DNA of 45,755 nt. Source: Saccoglossus kowalevskii (taxonomy: Eukaryota > Hemichordata > Enteropneusta > Harrimaniidae). Positions 34,564-45,490 of the stretch are shown piece by piece (position 1 is the first letter of the stretch; each line of letters begins with the position of its first letter). The DNA is taken from NCBI RefSeq assembly GCF_000003605.2, contig NW_003147283.1:43750-89504 (forward strand), in the 5' to 3' direction. The position numbers and the translations under genes were made by a program. The notes under the pieces are model-generated. The model was not told the origin of the DNA, did not search any database, and was given only the letters and a program-made list of their open reading frames with translations.

Positions 34564-35131
34564 TTTACAAAAAGAAATATTCAATTGTTTTTTAGTCCGT
34601 TTAGCGTGATCACGAAAACTAACCTGACCGCTAAAGAAATCCCGACTGGACGCATCTGCAGGCATTCAACTGATACTAATTATTCATGGTGCATTGATTA
34701 TTCATGAGTTGGTGTGTGAAAGTAAACGTGACCTTTTAAAGGTTGATTCGATTCGATCGCAGAGATGGATACTTAAACTTTTTTAAATGCAACGGCGATA
34801 CTTTCATCCATGTTTACTGAAAACAAGTCGATTTAAATGTTCAATGTATATAAGTAGTCTTTCAAAATCGCCAGGACCGCAGAAGTGAAAGGTTGCGTTC
34901 ATTAACATAGATTAGAGATGACGTATACACCTGCACTTTGATTGGTTGTCAATGCTAGTCAACATCTTTTAATTAGCATAATCACCGGAGTGATTCCGCT
35001 CCGCTTTTCACTCCAACGCAGGGGGTCACCTGCAGATTCATCCAGTCGGGATTTCTTTCGCAGTCACGCTAAATTTCGCGATCGCGTTAAAAAGGCTAAA
35101 TTGACAATTAATTATATTTTTTTTTTGTAAA
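34564..35131. mobile_element. 568-bp non-autonomous element with ~99-bp inverted termini
   Basis: The arms 34564-34662 and 35029-35131 are inverted copies. The innermost 28 bases, starting AGAAATCCCGACTGGA and ending ATCTGCAGG, match at 26 positions; the outer part matches at about 75-80%. If the ends are set at CAAAAA, both are flanked by TA, as for Tc1/mariner-type elements. The core holds a hairpin with GGAGTGA/TCACTCC arms at about 34986-35013 and no transposase. CpG content is high relative to the flanks. The element sits between two units of family Y, so it probably inserted there. Confidence 0.75.
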
Positions 35132-35475
35132 GCATGTCTATTGCTCTAGAACCATATTCATTAAAACAAAATGGCCGCCAGTCATTTTGAATTCAATCTG
35201 AAAAACAAAATGACATGCATCAAAGACTAATAATGTCTAATGTTTGTTTGAACAAACTCCATCCATAAACGACTGAGATGATTTTTCATTAAAAAGATAG
35301 CCACCATTCGGCCATCTTGAATCAGATCGTGAAACAAATTAATGTGCATATGTATAATAATATGTATGTTTGAAGTTTGATTGTGATTGGTCCCGGCATG
35401 TCTAAGATATAGTTCAGCACGCACAGAGGTCAATCCATAAGTCCTCGTTTTCCGACTGCATCCGAATGGGGACTA
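35132..35475 (-). repeat. Family Y, head end with terminal hairpin
   Basis: Body unit with AAAATGGCCGCCAGTCATTT, another with GGCCATCTTGAATCAGATC, a head fragment GCACGCACAGAGGTCAATCC, and a hairpin at 35439-35475 (AGTCCTCGTTTTCCGA, loop, CCGAATGGGGACT). Orientation is opposite to the copy at 29165. Confidence 0.65.
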
Positions 35476-35504
35476 AAAAGTCACTCAGCCATGAACAACA
35501 ACCA
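35476..35504 (+). repeat. Left half of a split family X copy
   Basis: Ends GCCATGAACAACAACCA. This aligns to 34118-34134 in the uninterrupted copy and stops exactly where the right half at 36942 begins. Similarity may extend left to the GGGGACTAAA motif at 35468. Confidence 0.55.
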
Positions 35505-35527
35505 TTATCACATCTCACTATATATAG

Positions 35528-35647
35528 TATATTGCCCGCCAAGTAGATATTACATGGTATATTGCCCGCCAAGTGGATATTACATGGTATATTGCCCGCC
35601 AAGTAGATATTACATGGTATATTGCCCGCCAAGTAGATATTACATGG
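35528..35647. repeat. 30-bp tandem repeat, four copies
   Basis: Unit begins TATATTGCCCGCCAAGTAGA and ends TATTACATGG, at 35528, 35558, 35588 and 35618, with one G/A difference. It is 10 codons long, so frames stay open through it on both strands. Confidence 0.95.
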
Positions 35648-35773
35648 GTATATCACATGGACGACGTCACTGAAGCCACTGCGCAACGATAATGTGCATA
35701 ACAAATTGTCGTTCAATGCATTGCTGCTGTCCTGGCCGCTGTTGCTTTCAGAGTTGCTTTCAAGGAACTTTAG

Positions 35774-35998
35774 CTATCCGAAATAGACAGCAAACAATTG
35801 GATATACCAGATTCTGCCGTAAATTCGCCCATCCGAAAAATCGCCCTGGGCGTTTTCATGGCTGGTGGGTCCTTATTTGGGGTTCAAATATTTGGAGGGG
35901 GGGTTTATATTGTCATTGTAAAATCCAACTACGCCGACTTTCAGCATCGGCAGTTGGACCGCCCAAAAAGAAAGAAACTATTGCAGAAGCTAGTCTAG
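35774..35998 (+). CDS. Small single-pass membrane peptide, hypothetical
   Basis: The open frame follows a stop at 35771-35773. The only internal ATG is at 35858 (TTCATGG context), giving 46 residues; if an upstream exon joins (for example at the TTTAG ending at 35773) the exon codes for 74. The frame reads SPIRKIALGVFMAGGSLFGV, continues through a glycine-rich hydrophobic stretch to about YIVIV, then a basic tail ending RPKRKKLLQKLV. This would be one transmembrane helix with a positive cytosolic or matrix tail, a layout seen in small mitochondrial assembly factors and other micropeptides, but I cannot match it to a named family. Its surroundings (35640-36000) are CpG-rich compared with flanks, as are promoters of active genes. 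ATTAAA at 36026-36031 could serve polyadenylation. It could also be a retrocopy or part of the inserted segment. Confidence 0.4.
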   Translation, partial: LSEIDSKQLDIPDSAVNSPIRKIALGVFMAGGSLFGVQIFGGGVYIVIVKSNYADFQHRQLDRPKRKKLLQKLV

Positions 35999-36940
35999 AT
36001 TTTTATACATTTTTTTTCTTGCTGGATTAAAAAGTAGACCGCACATCTTTCTCCAAAAAAATCACATTAGTGAACCTTGTGCATCAAATACAATTATTTT
36101 GTTTCATTTTATTAGTAACAAAAGTATATTCTAAAAGAAGTTTCAGATAAAAACAAACCCAACGGCATTGCTAAGTAATAGTAGCAAATGATCGCGGTAG
36201 CGCAATTCGCTTATGCTGTGTTTCACAATTGTTGATTATTACCTAGTAATGATTATATTTATTTGCAAAAATTAAATTTGTTGAATTGTTATGAAATGCA
36301 AATAAATTTCAACATATTTCATCGTAAGCGAATGATTCCGATCGTATTTTCAACGCTTGATACTGTAGAAATGAATATTCAGCATGTTTTGACCTGGATG
36401 GTGTTCTTTGAAGAATCCGGTAATTGGATTTGCCTTTTTGATGTCTAGGATATTCATCATATGAAGCATCCAGGATCGTTGTGGTGTGTTCTATGCTGTG
36501 AGCGATCTACACATATCACGGTTATGCTTGCAGAAACTGGTTTAAAGCTCGGTGACGTGTGAATGGTACGTTTGTGAAAAAGTCAAATTTTTACCTGAGG
36601 ACTGGGAAAATAACTTGCATTTGAGATGTTCTGAATTCATTACAATGATTTTATACTCAATAAATTGAGCGATTCACAATGTTGAAAGTAACACTTACTG
36701 TGTATTTCACAGTTTATAATGTATAATGTATGTATGATATGGAGAACTATCACTCGTTATAATAGATAAAATACAATATTTTACATATTTCTGATATAAG
36801 TGTTGTTATTTTGTTAGAGAGTGGGTGTCAGAGTTGTATGTTAGATGTAGTTGCGCATAATGGATGTTTGTTCGATGTGATAAAATAAATAACACATGGT
36901 CATTCGGGTATATTACCCTCACAAACATGTGTTTTATTTA
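35999..36940. other. No further gene seen in the inserted segment
   Basis: AT-rich. A 61-codon frame at 36263-36448 is not recognised. Confidence 0.4.
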
Positions 36941-36941
36941 A

Positions 36942-36987
36942 ATAGTGCATTCTGATTTGTAGAGACCAGCGTGAAGGTGGTTGTTCT
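36942..36987 (+). repeat. Right half of a split family X copy
   Basis: ATAGTGCATTCTGATTTGTA and AGCGTGAAGGTGGTTGTTCT match 34135-34180 with only two or three differences. Confidence 0.75.
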
Positions 36988-37770
36988 GTTCATGTTTTCC
37001 ACTTACTTTAATAATGAGTCAGTTTAACCTTTGCACAGTGTAAAATGTAGAAAGAATGTTAATGACATTGCCAGCTGTAAGGGAGACACTATAGTTGTGG
37101 AAACTTCACAGCCTTCATACCACTATTAGAACAGATAACAACACTATACATATCGCATTTAAAATATTTGTTTTTTTGTGAATATTGATACTGATAATTT
37201 CTAAAATGTTGTTAAAGTGGTCTATAAGTTTTTTGAGTTCAGTCACTGATCATCACCACTAGGTGGTGCTATAAACAATGACCTGAGGTCATACTTAGAG
37301 GGTGTACTGCATAAATTGAAATGAATGCCACCTTAACAAATGAAAACCTCTTTAGAAGCTGTTATTATGTTTGTCTAATAAGAAATGACAAGTCTGTAAA
37401 GAGTAAATTTTTGTGACATATTTGAAAGTACTTCAATCATGATGATAATTTTTATGTATGCGAAAGATTTGACAAGTTCCCAGCAATAGCTGAGAGGACA
37501 CACTGAACATGTTTATAACATGTTTAGCCATCAACCAAAACTATCTCCCCAAAATTAACTGATGTAAATTGCACAAAATTATACCGCTACTTTTAAAACA
37601 TGTTAGTTTGAATCTGATAGCTTATAAACATGTTATTTCCATATATATTGTTCTTTACTTCAAATTCATAGCTCATATATTGTAAATTTCTTGTTAATAA
37701 AGTAACATGATTAAGACAGGAGTATAACAAGAAAATCTAAATAGTTGTTAAACAGAATCTAAATGTCTTT
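36988..37770. other. No gene seen; CTCF-like word at 37256-37269
   Basis: CCACTAGGTGGTGC at 37256-37269 differs from the CTCF core consensus at one position and is partly palindromic (CACCACTAGGTGGTG). Nothing else of note. Confidence 0.35.
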
Positions 37771-38138
37771 AACCCTGTCATAGTTAATCTTATTGCCTGC
37801 CAAAGTTATTCTCCAAATTTTCTCTAACTTTCATGTTGTTTTTGAACAAATCTGGTTGAATATTCTGGTGCTTATAGATTTTTGACAATTTGGAATTTGG
37901 ATCAACAACTTTCACCTTACATCACAAGTTGATACTGGTGGTGAAAAGTTCACTTTCTTTAAGAGCCAACATAACCAGAACTTTTCTTTCCTTCAGAAAA
38001 TCTGAATTTTTGGAGTAGAAAAACTGAAAATTGACTCAAATTTTGTCTGTTGGCTCTAAAATTAAGGTTCATTTCCAGAAATATTGAAGAATATTAGAAA
38101 AAAGCGCAGACAAAATTGAGAAGAGAGACTTGTGGTGA
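37771..38138 (+). repeat. Family Z, circularly permuted copy
   Basis: Begins with CATAGTTAATCTTATTGCCT, runs to ACTGGTGGTGAAAAG at about 37936-37950, then continues with the AAATTTTGTCTGTTGGCT portion and ends CTTGTGGTGAAAAG. In the copy at 16384 these two portions are in the opposite order, suggesting both were cut from a tandem arrangement. Confidence 0.65.
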
Positions 38139-38345
38139 AAAGTTTAATGTAATAAACATGACTTAACATATTATAATCATGACATATTATAATCATATCG
38201 AAAAATGTTGTCATGAGCAATGCCAGTGAGAATGAAACATTTTTTTACTGTATTTCTATGAATTTATTGCTGTAATAATAGTTCACTGAGTGGGTGCTAC
38301 ATTTTACTTAGTGAAGATGAACAGAAAAAAATACTTATTCATTTA

Positions 38346-38420
38346 CCCTTTTCACCACCAGTTCCTTCTTTTCATCACAAATTCACAAAATACAATCATT
38401 TATAGTCTGCACTTTGAACT
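38346..38420 (+). repeat. Family Z, short fragment
   Basis: Begins CCCTTTTCACCACCAGTTCC and continues TTTTCATCACAAATTCAC and AGTCTGCACTTTG. Confidence 0.75.
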
Positions 38421-40576
38421 CCACATTTTTTCCTGTCAAAGCTTCAGTTTAAAATTATGCACAATTGTATACGTTTATCTATAATTTCTTTCTCAATTTT
38501 GAACCAAATGGAAATAATTTCTCAATACCAGCACATCTTGATCAACCATTTTGAAAACATATAGGAAAAATTATGCAGGTTTATTCTGTGAAATGTGACA
38601 AAAGTTGACTTGACAATCAAATAGTTACAAAATTAGTTGAGAATATATCCCCTGCGAGATGCCGCAACTCACATGTGCACTACATGTCAACTTAATGAAT
38701 GTGATGTCAGTTACATTTATTTTAAATCATAAAACACAAGCAAGTTTACCTATTTAATTATAAATATTAATATAAAGTGTTAATATCCCCAGAACAATAT
38801 TCTAATAATTTCAACTCGATCTCTGGAAACTTGGAGTGAAACTGACATGTGTTACATTAGGCCATGTGAAAATAAGAAATGACAGCCCCAGTTGCTTAAA
38901 GTATGTACTTGTAATACAGGTCACTGATCCCCAGTAGATCAACAGTCCTTCATCAAATTTGGATGTTATTACAGAAATGAGGTTACACATACAATAGATT
39001 AGAAGTGACAGTTAATAGCATGCACACATCTGTTTTACATATCTCAGTTCTGACAGTCACAATTTTAATGGTCTGTTAATTGTTTAAGCAGTTTGAAATT
39101 TAACTCATTCAGAAATACTAAAATTCTTTATTTCTGTACAGTCTACCAATTTAGTACCAAGTGTTATTAAAATCAATATATTCTAAAATTAATAGTATTG
39201 TATTTATTAAACACATAACTCATAACCAAGTTATAACTCTTTGTTATTATAGGCAACATATTTGTCTCAATAAATGTCCACTATAAAGCCATCCATAATA
39301 ACTGAGCTCAGTGTGTGTGAGTGTAAACTTGCACTAATTGTCATCATAGAGACAAGGTAATGTTACAAGAAAGATGGATTAATAAAATCCCACACCCCAG
39401 GCACTTGATTTGTAGGATTCTCTTTCTCTTACATCACAACCAAAATATGGCAATAAACAAAGAAAACAAGGTTGACATTTTTAGATCAGATACCAGTGCG
39501 TCAATTCAGTAATTGTATTCTTCCACCTAACAGAATGTAGTCCCTATCATTTCTGTATGTACGAGTGTCAAGTAGATAGAAATCAGATAATAATATACAA
39601 ATAGTATGAACAAATAAATATTTACTGTGGTGGCTGAAAAAAGCAAAGCTGTTGACGTTCAACATGCGCGAGTAGATGATGAAGCCAATTCCACTAAAAC
39701 AAACTTCACCATCAAACAATTAAAAAAAAAATGCAGATACTTTTAAGTTCTTAGTGTTATTTCTGAAGCTATGCTGCTCACTTCAGACTTCTGGATTGTA
39801 TGTTACACATTGCACCATTGGACAGTATGTGTTGATCTTTGTAATATAATCAAATCATGTTTTACAATAACTTTCCATATATGTGCCTGAATACAACACT
39901 CTAACGGCCAGGAATGCATGCAAGACTCTGAGATTAGGTTATATTCATTGAATAATTCAATGTAATCAGAGGTAATGGAATCTATAGAATGTCGGAGAAA
40001 TTTAAGTTGATCATAAATCCTATGACAGCATAACAATGTTTATTTGGTTGTCAATATACAACATGAAGATACCGATATTTTCTTTTTTTCACAAATTTCA
40101 GATTTTTTTAGACTGAGAATTAGGAGTAGAGCACAACTGTGTTTTACTTTAAAACAAATCATGTGACCAATACAAATTTTAAAGTCCGGTGTACCAGTTC
40201 ACATTAGTTCTTATTAACATAGAAACATTTAGAACATTCTGCTCGGCAGTTTCCTCAAACAAAGAGCTAGAACACCGAATGATATACTGTTTCAGAATTC
40301 AGAATTAATAGCTCACAAAAACTCAAACGTCTTGGAAAATCAACCTATGTTATGACCTTGTATAAAAAACCAATGACTTGTACAGAATTTGAAACTGCAA
40401 ATTGACAACTAGATATGCAATGAATCCATTTTACATCAAGAGAACTGGCCATGAACTACATGTTTACTATAAATAAAAAAGAGATAATCAAATAGCAAGA
40501 TATTCAGTCCAGCTGTCTTTAGATATGTCAATGAAAAAGTAGTTGAGAATGAAATTCACTGTATTCTGGATAGTAA
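38421..40576. other. No gene seen
   Basis: AT-rich. Minus-strand frames at 39501-39719 and 39803-40036 (72 and 77 codons) have no motif. Confidence 0.45.
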
Positions 40577-41448
40577 ATTGCTATGTTCACACGGCAGCAT
40601 TTCATCGGAGCCCTATGGCTGGAGCCAGCAAAAATGGCAGTGTATACACGTTCAGCTCAAGCCGACTCGAGCCAAGTTCGGCTCCAATAAACCATCGGGG
40701 TTGAACTCCGATCGGGTTGAGCCCCCGACAAGGCCCCGACCATGTATACGCATCAGGGACCTACTGTCGGAGCCCAAATCACGCCCTCAATCATCTTCTT
40801 CAAGTAACCTCTCATTTCAATTAAGGTGGAGACAACATCTTTTGTAATTTCACGCAATTTCGGTCTGACGAAGAGGTACGCGTAAAGAGTAAAGAATTAC
40901 TGTGATAGATTGATAGCTCAACGGGAAAAGAAAAATGGCGTGCAAAATTATGCAACAAAAACTTGAAAGAAACGACTGAACAGAAACTTATACAAACACT
41001 AAAGATAAAAATCATAGAATTGATCACAGTAGGTGATGTGTAATTTTGCATGACAATAACTTAAGCGAATAATAGACTGTAACACATTTTAGCTGCCATG
41101 TTTCCCGATTATTCAAGCATGGATTTGAGATACTAGTACCTAAATCATAACACCAGTGCATTGTCTTTCCTACCTCCATGCTCAGACTCGCGACTGTTTT
41201 TTTTTTTTTTCTTCCAGCTCAACAGCATCGTGTCGTAAAAGAAGCAACACAAGCACAACACCAAAATCGTTTTCAGTCCAGTTTTTTCATATTAATTATT
41301 TGAGGGCTCTGATCAAACTGAATCAAACTCAGATCTCAGCTCTCGTTTGGCTCCCGACCGTATGAACGCATTGGAGATAATCTCCTGTTAATCCGTGGGA
41401 GGAGCAGTAGTTCGTCCCGATAAAATGCTGCTGTGTGAACATAGCAAA
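40577..41448. mobile_element. 872-bp non-autonomous DNA transposon, TAA target duplication (PIF/Harbinger-like)
   Basis: The left end reads ATTGCTATGTTCACACGGCA and the right end, reverse-complemented, TTTGCTATGTTCACACAGCA. The two ends match at 29 of 33 positions. Both are flanked by TAA (40574-40576 and 41449-41451). Three-base TWA duplications are the hallmark of PIF/Harbinger elements. The interior has GC-rich runs of (T)CGGAGCCC/GAGCC-type words near the left end, a poly-T at 41196-41209, and no transposase: the frames of 89, 76 and 69 codons inside are not catalytic domains. It is probably mobilised in trans. A degraded relative lies at 28528-28660. Confidence 0.8.
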
Positions 41449-41943
41449 TAAGGGAAGGAAAATCTGTATTTAAAAAGTATGATATAGAAACCAGAAAGTG
41501 GAAAGACTAAACAATTTTAAAGTAATATGCAATTGTAGTATTGCATTGGCCAAATATTTAAAAAATACAATATACAAAATAGAATAAATGAAAAACAAGG
41601 GGGTTTTATTTTATTTTTATTTGTATTTCACACATAATTTAGTTTATGTGTCTGTGTAATTTATTTCATGTTTTGTCTTTACCATCTGTACAGTACCCTT
41701 AAATGATACTTGTAAGAGTAATTATTATACGTTATTATTACGACAGTGTAAGAGCACCCAAAAAAAACAATGTAAAATTATGACTCAACTGCTAATAACT
41801 AACTTTTTTTCCAATCTATGTCAGTTTCATTCTTTTTATTGGTCAGCTATGGTGAGAGTTTCTTCCAGACAATGTTAAGTAGGAATTAAGTCATTCACAG
41901 TTAATGATGTCACTTAAATATATTCTTGGTAAAAACGAATAAA
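41449..41943. other. No gene seen
   Basis: AT-rich sequence between two elements. Confidence 0.45.
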
Positions 41944-42122
41944 CCTTGTCATTACCAGTTTATTATATTCATCACATATTCACAAAAAAATCTCATTCAC
42001 AGTCTGCACTTTCCTTCAGAAGATTAGGACAAAAATAGCCAAATTGTTTGAGTAAATTTTGTCTATTAGCTGCAAAATTAGGGTTCATTTCCAGAAATAT
42101 TGAAGAATATATTAAGAAAAAT
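41944..42122 (+). repeat. Family Z, partial copy
   Basis: Contains TTCATCACATATTCACAAAA, CAGTCTGCACTTTCCTTCAG, AAATTTTGTCTATTAGCT and TTCCAGAAATATTGAAGAAT, matching the other copies in order. Confidence 0.7.
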
Positions 42123-43884
42123 TAACACACCTAATTTCCATGCATCATATTTAATTTGCATATCAATGCCAAGCAATCATAGGAACAGGCAGGGGAACAG
42201 GGGGGAATGGCACGAGAGGACACCATCCAATCTGGATGGAAGTTTTGAAGTCAGTTGCCAATAGGCCATTGTCGAAGCAACATCGCTTTTACGAATAGAT
42301 GAAATCACTTCAGTGATTTCTTCACAGAATAATTTCATAAACATTACATAGAAATATACAGGCCCTAAAATTGTGTGTATTAATATACAGTTTGGTGCTA
42401 CTAGTTCCTTGCAGGAGTGAACTCTACACGTGATTTTATGTGGTTCAAAAGTGTCTCATTTCAAACTGTGCATACTAGGTAACTTGTTGCAGGTAAAAGG
42501 TATTGAAAACATTATGCACAATTTTAAGCAATATACTGAGCCTGTTCAAAGAAAATAATAAATGTAGTACATGATGTACATGAAATAAATAATATTTTGA
42601 AAAACTAAAAAAAGGTATTTTTTGGTTTGAAAATCTTGCAAATACATCATCGGTATCCCAATCTTATACAATGAACAACTCACTGTGTCGCGTCCATACT
42701 ACCGACTCACTACATGGAAACACAAATTATGTGCATAATTTGATTACATAAACAAATGATGTCATATGATGTTTTCAAAAAGAAAAATTCTGAACTTCAA
42801 ATGCCAGAATTCAATAGTGAATTACTGAAATGAGCGAGAAACTACATGATAAAACAAGTTTCAGACATTTTTGCCAATAAAGACAATGAAATGTCGCCAT
42901 GTACTGTACATTTGTTGTACATCACATGGCTATCATACTGTGTTACAGAGGTTTCTGTTGAATGAAAATTTGAAAGTAAACTATACAAATCATACAAGAT
43001 ATCATACCCAATTAAGTTATCTCCTATCTGTTGTGCCTTGTGAAGTGGGGAGTGGAGAGCATTGCAAATGAACTATTTACCTGAACTTTAGTGATGTTGA
43101 GGCCATTTCATACATGCAATATCATTAATAGGTAACCAAATACTTCAGCAAACTGCTTTTAAGATGATTTATAATTTAAGAATTGCATAAATGTGAGAAG
43201 AAATATGAGACAGCAACCGAGATTAACTGGTGGAAATGCTGTGGATAGGAAATAAGATACACCGACGGAAAGAGACAAAAAAAGGATTATCCTTTGTATC
43301 CAATCTACAGTACTGTAGGTTGTATTGACACCACAGTATTAGTATGTAATTGTGTTGTCTATGCTGTTTTATTCATGATAGAACATTTCCATGATGTACC
43401 GTATTTGTTCTATTAGAAGCACATCTCCAGTAGTGAATACATTTATTATATGCGTGATCATTATATCATGACCTACAATGACTTTAGACACACTTCCATT
43501 ATTTATGTAAATGCTACTGACACAGCAAATACATCATCTTTTATCTCAGAGCATTGCAAAGCACTGGTTTAGTAGTCAAGCATGCACAGTCCCTCAGTAA
43601 ATCAACACCCTAGAACACAATGTCATTTTCAACCTAGAAATGGGCATCAGAATACATCACTACTGCAGAACCACCAATCATTGAATGTTGTTCCAAATCT
43701 GACTGAAATTAAATAATGACTGAGAATTTATGGAAGAGTGATTTGCACATGTAATACACTATTTTTATTAATAGTGTGTTCATCAGGAATTGACAAATGT
43801 GCTAGCCAAATGCCCATCTGCACAGTGTAGGTGGACAACCAAGATTACAATGCTATATGAAATTAGAATTTCGCCACTGAACAC
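42123..43884. other. No gene seen
   Basis: The purine-rich patch around 42183-42225 (GGAACAGGGGGGAATGGCAC) is locally unusual. The frame at 42871-43071 is not recognised. Confidence 0.4.
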
Positions 43885-44015
43885 AAATGTTTGCACTACA
43901 TATTCATAAATATTTCTGGAAAAAAAACTAATTTTGGAACAAAATTTGAGTCAATTTTCAGTTTTTAGTCAAAAGAATTTGTGATGAAAAAGAGGGAACT
44001 GGTCGTGAAAAGGCT
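43885..44015 (-). repeat. Family Z, reversed partial copy
   Basis: On the minus strand it begins CCTTTTCACGACCAGTTCCC and continues TTCATCACAAATTC, ACTGAAAATTGACTCAAATT and CCAGAAATATT. Confidence 0.7.
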
Positions 44016-44424
44016 AAGGAGTGCACTTCTTTTTTTATAACTTTCATCACTTTAGAGTAAATGAGGAGAGAATAAATCTACAAGGTAAAACTATAGGTTA
44101 AACTTATATGACAAATATATTTATCCAAAATTTGTCATGATTTGACTCAATTAGTTAGGAAATGAACATGTACATGCAACAAAAGCAACTTTCGAACCAA
44201 TCCAATAAGTAAAATCACTGTAACCGTGACAACTGAAAATATGAAGTAATTATGTTTTTTGGGAGGTTTGAACCATAATAACAACCATTTCCACAGGGTA
44301 ATATAAGATTGTACTGTCATAATACAAGTTCATTACCATCATTTGTTTACAATTCAGATCACGTTTCATTTCTAATTTCCCCTCAGACCGAACCATAAGG
44401 ATGACATGTTTTTTTTTATAAATA
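44016..44424. other. No gene seen
   Basis: AT-rich with a T run at 44410-44417. Confidence 0.45.
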
Positions 44425-44674
44425 TTTTAGAAGGAACTCATTATCAGTCAAACTATGTCATCAACAAATTTGAAATTGGGACTAGGAGTTGGAATTTTGG
44501 AAATATGACAGAACATCAAATTTTAGAAGGAACTCATTATCAGTCAAACTATGTCATCAACAAATTTGAAATTGGGACTAGGAGTTGGAATTTTGGAAAT
44601 ATGACAGAACATCACATTTTAGAAGGAACTCATTTATGATTATCAGTCAAACTATGTCATCAACAAATTTGAAA
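44425..44674. repeat. 96-bp tandem repeat, 2.6 copies
   Basis: TTTTAGAAGGAACTCATTAT starts units at 44425, 44521 and 44617. The first two are nearly identical; the third has an 8-bp insertion and stops early. The unit is 32 codons long, so a plus frame runs through repeating GTRSWNFGNMTEH. No other sign of coding. Confidence 0.95.
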
Positions 44675-45490
44675 TTAATTTTCAATGTCAATGTCTAAAT
44701 ACCTCTTTTTGTATTTCATAAATAATTAAAATATTTCTTTGTTTGAGTGATGGCAAAAACTGCTGTATTTGGATAATGTTTGTATTATTTGCTGCTCAGC
44801 TCTAAAATATTCAATTTTTCTTCAAAACCTGTTCACATTAGCTTCTGCCAAAATACAGAGAGCATTATGTGGTCACATGACCTTCACCAACTTTTAGTTG
44901 CTTAGCAATTACTGCTTACATTTGGCAACTGGTCGTACATGCCTCCATGAACCCCTAAATTCCAACTATTCTAATCCATGTCTAGAAAATGAATGAAAAT
45001 AAAACTTAACATACAGTCCACATATACAGATGACAACATCTGACCTGCTTCCCATATGGTGACGACAAATATGATGACGAAATGATAGTGGGATATATGG
45101 TGATTTATACAGACAAAGTGCTAGTGGGACTGTGGCATTGTCTAAATACTCTCTCTGACCAACACAAGAATTCCAAGGAAAGCCAAAGTTGAATATTTTA
45201 TCATCCCACAACGATGTAGTTATCATAATGCAAACTGATGACTCTTTTACTCAATACTCAAGGATTTAATTAGATTTGACACAAAATACACATGCAATCT
45301 GTACATGTATATTTAAAATTTAAAAATTTACTGCAAATTTCACTGGTTTTAAGATCCCATGGATTTAATTTTATAAATTAGTTAATTTCACTTATCAATG
45401 AATAGCATATCAAAATGTCTTTGCTCTATTATTTTTTCTACAAGATAGTACATTTCATGAACAGGGGAACATTATTATTAAAAGTTCAGC
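44675..45490. other. No gene seen
   Basis: An 86-codon minus frame at 44966-45226 is not recognised. Confidence 0.45.

Larger units (their letters stand above)
35505..36941. mobile_element. 1437-bp segment apparently inserted into family X
   Basis: Inferred by comparing the contiguous family X copy (34118-34180) with its two halves at 35488-35504 and 36942-36987. The segment holds four 30-bp repeats, a CpG-rich region with a small membrane-peptide frame and a polyadenylation-like ATTAAA, then AT-rich DNA without a gene. GTATATTGCCC near its left end and GTATATTACCC near its right end are similar words in direct orientation. No inverted termini were found, so the mechanism is open; a deletion in the other copy is the alternative. 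Confidence 0.45.

Noticed and set aside
36190-36225. Pol III A-box-like GGTAGCGCAATTCGC (SINE or tRNA head)
   Set aside because: No B box (GGTTCGAAYC-like) at a suitable distance and no cloverleaf can be drawn.
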